DNA of 18,832 nt from Lojkania enalia (lineage: Eukaryota > Ascomycota > Dothideomycetes > Pleosporales). This document shows, piece by piece, positions 10,068 to 18,160 of the stretch. The first letter of the stretch is position 1. Each line of letters opens with the position of its first letter. The notes under the pieces are model-generated. The model saw nothing but the letters and a program-made list of their open reading frames with translations. It was not told the DNA's origin and searched no databases. The DNA is taken from positions 1 to 18,832 of the forward strand of contig ML986780.1 of the NCBI GenBank assembly GCA_010094045.1. Reading direction: 5' to 3'. A program made the translations under genes and the position numbers.

Positions 10068-10259
10068 TATATATAGAGGGTCTGGAGAGGCCCGGAGGTG
10101 CTTTATATAGCTTAGCAACTAGAAGAGAGTAGAAGGCCTTAGTATATCTAATAATATTAGATAACTATAGGGGACTCTAGGGTTAGGGATATCTAACCGG
10201 GTAGGGAGTCACGCGGAGGGTATATAGTAAAATACTATAGGCCGGATAATATAGCTCTT
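10068..10259 (+). promoter_or_regulatory. U6 diverged promoter and leader
   Basis: A TATATATAG at 10068-10076 takes the place of TATATAAG. The common hairpin is barely recognisable (ATAGGCCGGATAATATAGCTC, 10237-10257). Instead, a 19-bp palindrome TATCTAATA-A-TATTAGATA sits at 10145-10163. Confidence 0.35.
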
Positions 10260-10380
10260 TTATTCTAGAGGGGTTAATATCTTTAGAGGATTATTATGCG
10301 GTAGTATAGTATGGGTTTTTACTATATATTAGGCCTGTGGTTATAGAGCTGATATTTTTATATAAAGTATTCTTTTTTTT

Positions 10381-11355
10381 ATAGAAGGATTTTAGAAGGA
10401 TTATACTAGAGAGAGTCCGTATTTTAGTTATACGGATGTTTTACTGTAAGTAGTAGTAGTAGGTATAGATCGTTTAGTATAATATGTTTATATCAAGTAT
10501 ACTATTTTTAATATTAGTAATAGAAGAACTTTTAAGGAGCTTTTTAGCGAGTATTTATTAGAATTTAGGAGGTAGTTTAGTTGTTTTAAAAGTAGGATAT
10601 TAGGTTATAGTTGTCGTCGAGTATTACTGCGTTTAGATAAACGTTATAAAATAGAGGATATAGAGAAGTTATTAAAGTTAGATAGTAAGGAGGATAATTT
10701 AGATATAATTATTTTATTAGAGGCTTATAAGAGGTAGGCTTTAAGTTTTGGAGGGTGGCTTATAGGTAAGCTTATATTGGTTAATAGAGGTGCAAGGGAC
10801 AAATTTAGTAAGCCGTTTAATATAGAGATGGAAAATAGTATAGTAGTAGAGACTGATAGAGATTAAGAGACGTAAGTAGTATAGAGTAGAGTATATTTTA
10901 TAGTTGCTGGGGAGTAGCTAATATAGAGTACTAATAGGATACAGGTTTATTTAGTAAAGATAGATTATAGTTAGAGTATATAGGATAAGCTAGGTATATA
11001 TCATAATTAGGTTTTTTTATATAAGGATAGAGTATATTTTTTTATTTTTTATAGTGGTTTAGGTTTAGATAATATAAGGAAGTTTTTTAAAAGTTGGGAA
11101 AAGGCTATTAAAGAAGGAATAGTAAAATAATATAGTTAAGTTCGGTATATTCTAAAGTATATATTTATTAAGAGTATTAGTAGTAAATATTTTTTTAGGG
11201 TAAAGTCCCTAAAATTCTTAGAAGGTTATAGTAGGAAAGAAGTTCTTAGGAGACTGTGTAATTCCCTTAAAAAGAAATTCTCGGGAGACTATATAAGAGA
11301 AAAAAAAGGCTTAAGAGAATATAATAACTTTCCTAAGATTCTAGGGAAGCTGTAA
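10381..11355 (+). pseudogene. Type D gene, unrecognised, decayed
   Basis: The best frame is that of position 10381. It reads through about 320 codons with roughly 18 stops, mostly TAG, and the last 70 codons (after 11137) are open to TAA 11353-11355. Visible stretches include NRRTFKELFSEYLLEFRR, a charged IEDIEKLLKLD helix, LSFGGWLIGKLILVNRGARD and DNIRKFFKSWEKAIKEG. No ATG is seen at a convincing start, so exon 1 may be missing or split. The end runs through the 3' repeats as KEVLRRLCNSLKK, close to the type C tail. I find no known domain; the GGWLIGK stretch is not a convincing nucleotide-binding loop. Confidence 0.5.
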
Positions 11356-11385
11356 TATTATCGATAAGAAAGCCTTAGGAGGTTA
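11200..11385 (+). repeat. 3' short-repeat array of U6
   Basis: Six copies of the TTCTYRGGAGACTRTAT block, at about 11212, 11242, 11276, 11307, 11338 and 11371. The type D frame stays open through most of it. Confidence 0.7.
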
Positions 11386-11630
11386 TATTACGACGGGATG
11401 GAGGGCGTTAGGTAAGTGTTAGGAGAGTAATCCAGACTTGGCATATAATATAATTCCTTTAGTATACAATATAAAGCATATAGATTAATTTACTATATAT
11501 TTATACGTGCAGCGGAGCGTATAGTATATATTACTCTATAAGCACGGAGGAATAGATGTTCTGGAGATGCTAAGTAAGCAGAGTAAGTAAGCGGTAGAGG
11601 AAGCGAGGGAACTGGGCGGATGCCGGGGGT

Positions 11631-11700
11631 CCCTATAGATATAGGGTGTATAAGCGGATGTAAGTTATGCAGATACTATAGGCTATATAGTATAGCCTAT
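11631..11700 (+). promoter_or_regulatory. U7 palindrome, TATA-like site and perfect hairpin
   Basis: CCCTATA-GA-TATAGGG (11631-11646) is followed at once by GTATAAG (11648-11654). ATAGGCTATA-TAG-TATAGCCTAT at 11678-11700 is the cleanest copy of the leader hairpin: ten perfect pairs and a three-base loop. Confidence 0.55.
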
Positions 11701-11887
11701 TATGCCTAGAGGGGAGTAGTAGATACGGGTAGTGCTTATTTAGTCCTAGATAGGACAGGTTTTCTCGGTATTATCGCTTTATATAACCTTTAGAGTCCTT
11801 TTATAATTTTCCTGATGGTACTAGTAGAGAAATATCCTCTGTTTTTATTTTATTTTAGTATTCTATTCTACTCTAATAAATAGGGAC

Positions 11888-12952
11888 CTGTTACGTCTTA
11901 GAGAGTTACCTACTAAGCTGTAGCTAGATATCCTAGAGAGGGTTAAGAGTTTTACTATATTAATAGCCTTGCGATATATATCGCATGCCTAGAGGGATTT
12001 AGTAGATAGTAATCTTTCGGCTTAGTTGCGGGCGTAACTTATTAGTATTCCTTTAGCTAATTTTAACAGTATAGAGGGCGAGTTATATTTTATACAGGAT
12101 TACGTAGAGCGTAAGTACTATAGTACTATAGGAGGTGTTTTATCTGGTTAATTCTTACTAGAGCTAGTAGCTTACCGTGTTTCGGTTACGTGTTATATAG
12201 CTTAAGAGGAAGTACGCTAGTAGTTAACGCGCGAGAGCAAGAAGCTTCCTAAAAAGTATAGATGGGAGGATTGTAGTATATATAATTAGGATAATAGTAT
12301 TTCTATTTTAGGACCCCTGCCTTTACCTAGGGCGTATCTAGTAGTAAAGGTGTTATATTATACTAGGTGTTTGCTTTTATAGTATAATTGTGTATTTATT
12401 GTAGAGCTAGGTCTAGAGAGGTAGAGATAGTAGATAGAAGAGTTGTAGCTACAGGTTAGTCAGCGGATGAGCAGGACGTGTGAGAGAGGATATTCTCGCT
12501 GGGAAGCGAGGGCTGAGATAGTAAATACATGCGATAGAGATAAAAATAATATATAGGTAGATGCAGATTATAGATTTATAGGGGTATATCTCCTAGATAA
12601 AAGGTACTAGTAGACAGGTATTACAAATGCAGTAGGAGAGATTATAGACTAGGGTTAGAATTAGTCTAGGCGGTTGTGGTTGAGTTATTATTATAGTATA
12701 ATATTATATATAGAGTAGTATTATTATAATAATTTGGGATAATATATAGTGTGTTAAGAATGGTATTATAGTATTTATATAATGTTCTTACAATATTCTT
12801 ATAATATTCTTAGGAGACTGTATAGGTGGAGTATAAAGAGTAGAGTTGTAATTCTACTGAAAAGAGTTTTTAGGAGAGTGTATTAGGTAAGAAAGCCTTA
12901 GAAGGCTGTATTGTTATCGATTTCCCTAAAAATTCTCGGGAGACTGTATTAG
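11888..12952 (+). pseudogene. Family-1 gene, type E copy 1, most complete frame
   Basis: A single frame links all family-1 landmarks because its 51-bp intron is a multiple of three. In order these are RELPTKL-stop-LDILERV (about 11900-11941, F-box-like), IPLANF and YVERKYY; intron 12111-12161; LTRESKKLPKKYRWEDC, LPRAYLVVKV, a Gln/Glu-rich coiled-coil-like IEELQLQV, a RWEARAEIV stretch and GITNAVGEIID (about 12610-12645). After that come NILRRLYR, RVFRRVY and KILGRLY in the 3' repeats, to TAG 12950-12952. Stops are TAG almost throughout. Start codon not identified. The most useful copy for judging the family's domain order, about 250 residues before the tail. Confidence 0.6.
12111..12161 (+). 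other. Intron of type E copy 1
   Basis: Donor GTAAGT after GAG C, branch-like GGTTAATTC, acceptor TACTAG; 51 bp and phase 1. It is also open in frame, so splicing is inferred from the paralogues. Confidence 0.6.
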
Positions 12953-12955
12953 GTA
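12783..12955 (+). repeat. 3' short-repeat array of U7
   Basis: Four copies (about 12805, 12861, 12892, 12932). Three read in the gene frame as x-L/F-x-R-(L/V)-Y. The first is preceded by several near-repeats of ATGTTCTTA/ATATTCTTA. Confidence 0.7.
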
Positions 12956-13188
12956 AGTAGTGTTAGAGTAATCTAGACTTAGCAGTAATCTACTCTTAGT
13001 ATATAATATGATTCCTTTAGTATATAATGTAGAGTATATAGATTAATTTACTACATACTTATACGTGCAGCGGAGCATATAGTATATATTACTCTGTAAG
13101 TACGGAGGAATAGATATTCCGGAGATGCTAAGTAAGCGGAGTAAGTGAGCGGTAGAGGAAGCGAGGGAACTGGGCGGATGCTGGGGGT

Positions 13189-13258
13189 CCCTATAGATAT
13201 AGGGTATATAAGCGGATGTGAGTCATGCGGATGCTATAAGCTATATAGTATAGCCTAT
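13189..13258 (+). promoter_or_regulatory. U8 palindrome, TATA-like site and leader hairpin
   Basis: CCCTATA-GA-TATAGGG at 13189-13204 abuts TATATAAG 13205-13212. The hairpin at 13236-13258 has one G>A in the left arm (ATAAGCTATA). Confidence 0.5.
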
Positions 13259-13445
13259 TATACCCGGAGGGGAGTAGTAGATACGGGTAGTGCTTATTTA
13301 GTCCTAGGTAGGACGGGTTTTCTCGGTATTATCGCTTTATATAACCTTTAGAGTCCTTTTATAATTTTCCCGACGGTGCTAGTAGGGAAATATCCTCTAT
13401 TTTTATTTTGTTTTAGTATTCTATTCTACTCTAATAGATGGGGAC

Positions 13446-14510
13446 CCGTCGCGTCTTAGAAAGTTACCTACTAAGCTATAGCTGGATATTCTAGAGAGGG
13501 TTAAGAGTTTTACTATATTAATAGCCTTACGATATATATTATATACCTAGAAGGATTTAGTAGATAGTAATCTTTCGGCTTAGTTGCGGGCGTAACCTAT
13601 TAGTATTCCTTTAGCTAGTTTTAGTAGTATAGAGGGCGAGTTATGTTTTATGCAGGATTACGTAGAGCGTGAATACTATAGTACTATAAGAGGTGTTTTA
13701 TCTAGTTAATTCTTACTAGAGCTGGTAGCTTACTGTGTTTCGGTTATGTATTATATAGCTTAAGAGGAAATATGCTGGTAGTTAACGCGCGAGAGCGGGA
13801 AGCTTCCTAAAAAGTATAGATAGGAGGATTATAGTATATATAATTAGGATAATAGTATTTCTATTTCAGAACCCCTATCTTTACCTAGGGCGTATCTAGT
13901 AGTAAAGGTATTATATTATACTAGGTGTTTACTTTTATAGTATAATTGTATATTTGTTGCGGAGCTAGGTCTAGAGAGGTAAAGATAGTAGATGGAAGAG
14001 TTGTGGCTGCGGGTTAGTCAGCGGATGAGCAGGACGTGTAAGAGAGGATATTCTTACTAGGAAGCGAGGGCTAAAATAGTAAATACATGCGATAGAGATA
14101 AAAATAATATATAGGTAGATGCAGATTGTAGATTTATAGGGGTGTATCCTCTAGGTAAAAGGTACTGGTGGACAGGTATTACGGATGTAGTAGGAGAGAT
14201 TGTAGACTGGGGTTAAGATTAGTCTAGGCGGTTATAGTTGAGTTATTATTGTAGTATAATATTATATATAGAGTAGTGTTATTATAATAATTTAGGATAA
14301 TATATAGTGTGTTAAGAATGGTATTATAGTATTTATACGATGTTCTTATAATATTCTTACAATATTCTTAGGAGACTGTATAGGTAGAGTATAAAGAGTA
14401 GAGTTGTAATTCTACTGAAAAGAGTTCTTGGGAGAGTATATTAGGTAAGAAAGCCTTAGGAGGCTGTATTATTATCGATTTCCCTAAAAATTCTCGGGAG
14501 ACTATGTTAG
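13446..14510 (+). pseudogene. Family-1 gene, type E copy 2, decayed
   Basis: Colinear with the copy at 11888. It reads SRLRKLPTKL-stop-LDILERV at the start. Near 14160-14200 it keeps RYWWTGITDVVGEI, where copy 1 has two TAG, confirming that those stops were TGG. The intron donor is GTGAAT. In the frame of the LPTKL motif, the region upstream to about 13386 is free of stops and hydrophobic (FYFVLVFYSTL), so an N-terminal extension or an upstream intron is possible. Confidence 0.6.
13669..13719 (+). other. Intron of type E copy 2, donor mutated
   Basis: GTGAAT here and GTAAGT in copy 1 both derive by one G>A from GTGAGT, the donor seen in type A. The acceptor TACTAG is kept. Confidence 0.6.
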
Positions 14511-14513
14511 GTA
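14341..14513 (+). repeat. 3' short-repeat array of U8
   Basis: Four copies in the same layout as U7, ending in AAATTCTCGGGAGACTATGTTAGG. Confidence 0.7.
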
Positions 14514-14686
14514 AGTAGTATTAGAGTGATCTAGACTTAGTAGTAATCTACTTTTAGTATACAATATAATTCCTTTAGTATATAATATAGAGTATGTAGA
14601 TTAATTTACTACATACGCTTATATACCTAGTAGAGCGAAGGGCGCGGTTGCTTTATAAGCCGGAATAACTAGAAGGAAGGTAAGGC

Positions 14687-14814
14687 TATATAAGCGGAGT
14701 GGACTCGTATCGAAGAGAAACGAGGGAACTGGGCGGATGCCGGGGGTCCCTATAACGATGGGGCTGTTTAAGTAGCGATGAGTAATAGAATATAAGCTAT
14801 ATAGTATAGCCCTT
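14687..14814 (+). promoter_or_regulatory. U9 TATA-like site and leader hairpin
   Basis: TATATAAG 14687-14694 follows the ACTAGAAGGAAGG block. The hairpin at 14792-14814 is ATAAGCTATATAGTATAGCCCTT with arms of about seven pairs. Confidence 0.5.
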
Positions 14815-15212
14815 TTAGTCTAGAACGGGACTAGCGGTGTCGCGGTGGTTTTTTTCTTAGATTTTCCTGCTTTATATAACCTTTATAGTCTTCTTATAAT
14901 TTTACCGGCGTGTTTGCAGGGAAATATCTTTTATTTTTCTTTTTTCTTAGTATTTTATTATAGTAATAATTAAGGGGGAGGACTTTCCCCTTAGTAATTT
15001 GCCAGCAGAGCTGCGGCTGATAGTATAAGAGGATTTTCTGCGGGTAGCTAGTTTTGGGAATCTAGTAAGGTTAAGTTATATAGATACTACGCGGGCTGCG
15101 TGGGTTCGGAAGAACTTTATAAGCTGGTTAAGGAAGGAACCTGTTAGAGTTCCCTTAGTTCCTTTTAATAGAATGGAGGATGAGCTGTCTTTTCTTAAGG
15201 GTTATATAGAAG

Positions 15213-15268
15213 GTGCGGAGAGTACTTCTTAAGGATTATTTATATAGTATTAATCTTGGCTTTTATAG
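15213..15268 (+). other. Intron of type F gene
   Basis: Donor GTGCGG is unusual. Branch-like TATTAATC and acceptor TTATAG are conventional; 56 bp, phase 1. Exon 2 resumes AG TTA GTA AGC GAG, aligned with the other types. The donor choice is the uncertain part. Confidence 0.5.
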
Positions 15269-15894
15269 AGTTAGTAAGCGAGTATATATCGGTTATGTAC
15301 GAGGTGTGGCTAGAGGGCGTATATTGGTGGTTGATACGCGAGAGTAGAAGCGTGCCTAAAGATAGATATAGTATCTATAGGACGGATAGAGGAGCTATTC
15401 AGTCTTATTTAATTATAAAGTACAGGCGTTTAAAGGTATATAGAGTATTTTTTAGATTACTATATATAGAGAGGTTTAAAGAGGTTGTAACTGTATGGTT
15501 ACCTTTTTTAAAAGATAGAGTATTGTATAGTATTAGGAGGAAAGGATATAATTAGGATGGAATTAGAGTACTTTTTAATTATAGGCGATTATGTTTATAT
15601 AGGTTTAGTTTATTATATTTAGAGGATTATATATATATAAGAGAATCGATGGATTAGATTAGCTAAGGATTCTTTATAGGGTTGTAGCCGTGTTGTTAGA
15701 CGAGCTGGTAGAGTGGTATAATAGATAGTGTTGGTAGTATTTATGAGGATGGATATATTTAGTTAAGTTGTAATAGTCTGTAATAAATTTATAGTAGCGA
15801 TAAAGGTATAGGAAGAAGGTATAAGCTGGTATATTTTATAGTAATATTATAGTAGGGCTGTATTTTAGTACGTATAGTAAGGATAGTAATAATC

Positions 15895-16015
15895 GTAAAA
15901 ATTCTCGGAAGGTTATATTATAAAGTCCCTAAAATTGTAGGAGTTCCCTTAAAAAGAGTTCTCGGGAGAGTGTGTAAGAAAAGACTATAGATAAGAAAGT
16001 CTTAGAAGACTATAT
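15895..16015 (+). repeat. 3' short-repeat array of U9
   Basis: Four copies at about 15899, 15933, 15957 and 15999. The first and third are in the gene frame. Confidence 0.7.
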
Positions 16016-16235
16016 AAGAGAGAGATTAGCCACAGGGAGTGTGTAGCTAAGAGGGAGAATGTATTAGGTAAGCGCCGCAGTGTAGCAGTGTAATCCACTC
16101 TTAGTATATAATATGATTCCTTTAGTATATAATATAGAGTATATAGATTAATTTACTATATACGCTTACGTGCAGTAGAATATTAAACATATATTACTAA
16201 TATACAGTAGAGGAATAAAGTTCTGTAGAGTACTA

Positions 16236-16305
16236 AGTAAGCTGGAGTAACTGGAAGGAAGGTAAGGCTGAGTAAGCTAGAGTGACTGGAAGGAATAGTA
16301 GGTTA
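16236..16305 (+). repeat. 35-bp promoter duplication in U10
   Basis: AGTAAGCTGGAGTAACTGGAAGGAAGGTAAGGCTG is repeated once with changes (second copy from 16271). The ACTGGAAGGA core also precedes the TATA-like site in U0-U3 and U9. The same doubling occurs in U11 at 17780-17849. It may be an activator-binding block; that is inference. Confidence 0.6.
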
Positions 16306-16334
16306 AGGTATAGCCGGAGCGGCAGCAGAGGGGG

Positions 16335-16474
16335 TATAAAAGCTGGAGGCTAAGGGGGTCTCCAGGATTAGGGTTAATCGAGTAGCTATAAGTCACGGAG
16401 GGAGTTACACGGATACTATAGGCTAGATAGTATAGCTTTTATATCCTAGAAGGAATGGGCTAAATAGTATAGCC
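16335..16474 (+). promoter_or_regulatory. U10 TATA-like site and doubled leader hairpin
   Basis: TATAAAAG at 16335-16342. A first hairpin ATAGGCTAGATAGTATAGC at 16418-16436 is followed by a second copy, GGGCTAAATAGTATAGCC, at 16457-16474. Only type G has two. Confidence 0.45.
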
Positions 16475-16616
16475 TTTTTATCCTGGAGCAGGCTAGTATT
16501 AACCGGATGGGTTTTTTTCTTTACTTAACAGCTTATAGTAGTAGTACTACTATATTACCTTATATTATCTTATTATATAGATCTTTTAGGTTATAAAAGA
16601 TAGTATAACTGTTTTT

Positions 16617-17541
16617 ATGTAGCTTTTTTTCTATGGAGTATAGGACGGAGTAGATATAGTCTTAGTAGACGCTAGTCAGGCGGATGTAGTATTGGTTTAT
16701 AGAATAGCAGTAGTATCCGGAGGATAGTATTATATTATATAAAGGAGGCGTATAGTTGTAGTAGAACGGACGGTAGAAGGAGTAGACTTCTTTCTTTTTT
16801 ACTATTATTGTATTACTCTATTTATAGAGTATTTTCGTGTTGTATAATTGTATAGGAAGCTGGATAGAGTAGTTATAAGTTTAGTATGGTTTAGATTTCT
16901 GGAACGGATGTGGTTGGAGGGATTTTACTATTATTAAGTTAGTAACGCTGATTTAGCATATTTAGTAGAAGTAATAGATTCGAATCTAGGGTTTATTATT
17001 ACTTTAGCAGTATTGGTTATATTATTTTTAGCGTTTATAGTAGTAATATAGAGGGTTGCAGCGCGTTTAGTTGTTCGTAAAGTAGTATTATAGAAGAGAG
17101 TAGTATAGTAGGATAGGTTAGAATAAAAGGTTAGTAGTGTTAGAGAGAGATACAGTTGCTGGAGTATAGGAAAGAATTGGTTGAGGATAGGATGTATAGG
17201 TATATTTATATTAAGTATAGAGATGTTTCTAGATAATATTATTAGTATAAGTAGTAGTATTTGTTTTATATTAGAGTAGAGAGGAGATGTATAGAAGGTA
17301 TAATTGTATATTACTATAAAGAGTTCTTAGAAGAGTATATTATGACGATTTGGGTAAAATTGTCGGAGGATTGTGTTAGGATTTTCTTAAAATTCTTGGG
17401 AGAGTATATTAGGGAAGAAAAGAAATTCTTGGGAGACTATATAATTCCTTTAAAAAGTTCTTAGAAGATTGTATTATGATAATATTCCTAAAATTCTTAG
17501 AAGGCTATATTATAAAGTCCCTAAAATTCTTGGGAGAGTAA
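16617..17541 (+). pseudogene. Type G gene copy 1, probable membrane protein, decayed
   Basis: Between 16620 and 17140 the best frame is that of ATG 16617, though it may begin upstream. It reads VDIVLVDASQADVVLVYRIA, RRRIVVVERTVEGVDFFLF, LDRVVISLVWFRFLERMWLEG and NADLAYLVEVIDSNLG. A strongly hydrophobic stretch, FIITLAVLVILFLAFIVVI (about 16989-17045), follows and looks like a transmembrane helix; basic residues come next. Downstream of about 17140 a second frame (QLLEYRKELVEDRMYRY) looks more protein-like, and the tail motif KEILGRLYN is in a third, so an intron or frameshift is likely. Stops are mainly TAG and TAA. No known family recognised. Confidence 0.5.
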
Positions 17542-17545
17542 GTAG
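17315..17545 (+). repeat. 3' short-repeat array of U10
   Basis: Seven copies, the most of any unit, starting at about 17321, 17357, 17389, 17424, 17456, 17493 and 17525, with steps of 32-37 bp. One frame reads KFLGEYI and KFLGDYI, another KILGRVY and KEILGRLYN. Confidence 0.75.
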
Positions 17546-17557
17546 AAGGCTGAATAA

Positions 17558-17660
17558 GCGAGGGGAGCGAGCGGCGGGGCAGGATAGGGTGGATAGCCGC
17601 CGGAGGGGGCTAAGCAGTAATCTAGTCTTAGCATACTAAACGCGCGGCAGTACCTTATAA
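17558..17660. repeat. GC-richer linker between U10 and U11
   Basis: Near-identical to 2039-2141, with CGGGGCAGG for CGGGGTAGG, CCGGAGG for CCAGAGG and GCTAAGC for GCTTAGC. It links type G to type G, whereas the other copy links A to B. Confidence 0.85.
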
Positions 17661-17779
17661 TTCCTTTAGTATATAATGTAGAGTATATAGATTAATTCGC
17701 TATATGCGCTTACGTGTAGCGGAGCGTTAAGCACGTATTGCTGATATACAGCGGAGGAACGAAGTTCTGTAGAGTACTA

Positions 17780-17849
17780 AGTAAGCTGGAGTAACTAGAA
17801 GGAAGGTAAGGCTGAGTAAGCTAGAGTAACTAGAAGGAATAGTAGGCTA
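17780..17849 (+). repeat. 35-bp promoter duplication in U11
   Basis: Two copies of AGTAAGCTGGAGTAACTAGAAGGAAGG-type sequence, colinear with 16236-16305. Confidence 0.6.
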
Positions 17850-17878
17850 AGGTATAGCCGGAGCGGCAGCAGAGGGGG

Positions 17879-18018
17879 TGTAAGAGCCGGAGGCTGAGGG
17901 GGTCTCCAGGATTAGGGTTAATCAAATAGCTATAAGTTACGGAGGGAGTCACGCGGATGCTATAGGCTAGATAGTATAGCCCTTGTATTCTGGAAGGAAT
18001 AGGCTAGATAGTATAGCC
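17879..18018 (+). promoter_or_regulatory. U11 degraded TATA-like site and doubled hairpin
   Basis: The U10 TATAAAAG is TGTAAGAG here (17879-17886). The hairpins are at 17962-17984 and 18001-18018 (AGGCTAGATAGTATAGCC). Confidence 0.4.
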
Positions 18019-18160
18019 TTTTTGTCCCGGAGCGGGCTAGTGTTAACTGGATGGGTTTTTTTCTTTACTTAGCAGCTTATAGTAGTAGTACTACTATATT
18101 ACCTTATATTATCTTATTATATGGATCTTTTAGGTTATAAAAGATAGTATAACTGTTTTT

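Larger units (their letters stand above)
9913..11453 (+). repeat. Cassette unit U6 (type D), 1541 bp
   Basis: Opening block TTCCTTTAGTATATAAT is conserved, but the next 300 bp and the gene differ from all other units. Its length equals that of the type C units even though the content is unrelated. Confidence 0.85.
11454..13011 (+). repeat. Cassette unit U7 (type E), 1558 bp
   Basis: First of two adjacent type E units with 1558 bp between opening blocks. Confidence 0.92.
13012..14569 (+). repeat. Cassette unit U8 (type E), 1558 bp
   Basis: Second type E unit, colinear with U7 and with the same TTAGAGTRATCTAGACTTAG linker at its right. Confidence 0.92.
14990..16017 (+). pseudogene. Family-1 gene, type F, least decayed copy
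   Basis: Exon 1 (about 14993-15212) reads SNLPAELRLIV-stop-EDFLRVASFGNLVRL and is open except for one TAA. The LPAEL start and spacing fit an F-box beginning better than the other types. Intron 15213-15268. Exon 2 is open from 15269 to TAG 15553-15555, with ELVSEYISVMYEVW and WWLIRESRSVPKDRYSIY, matching type E position by position. The TAG aligns with a TAG in both type E copies and a TGG in type C. The frame goes on to SGIIDSVGSIYEDG (about 15712-15753), the GITDA-region equivalent, then KILGRLYYK and RVLGRVCKK in the 3' repeats. Still broken overall. Start codon not certain. Confidence 0.6.
14570..16116 (+). repeat. Cassette unit U9 (type F), 1547 bp
   Basis: Single copy of type F in the window, flanked by E and G units. 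Its right linker (GAGATTAGCCACAGGGAGTGTGTAGCTAAG) resembles the type C linker rather than its neighbours. Confidence 0.88.
16117..17660 (+). repeat. Cassette unit U10 (type G), 1544 bp
   Basis: First of at least two type G units, 1544 bp between opening blocks. Confidence 0.92.

Noticed and set aside
9918..10118. Minus-strand open frame of 66 codons
   Set aside because: Covers the opening block and promoter of U6, shared in part with other units that have no such frame.
13145..13351. Plus-strand open frame of 68 codons in the U8 promoter region
   Set aside because: Spans the palindrome, TATA-like site and hairpin; not open in the sister unit U7, where a TAA interrupts it.
15256..15555. Frame of 99 codons as a complete small gene
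   Set aside because: Its first codons lie in the proposed intron, and the rest aligns with exon 2 of the other family-1 types. It is a fragment of the type F gene.
16965..16995. tRNA-like AGATTCGAATCT (T-arm-like) sequence
   Set aside because: No matching acceptor stem or anticodon arm, and in U11 it has become AGATTTAAATCT, so it is not conserved.
17261..17464. Frame of 67 codons as a separate gene
   Set aside because: It is the end of type G plus the 3' repeat array; the KFLGxYI repeats are repeat units, not a new protein.
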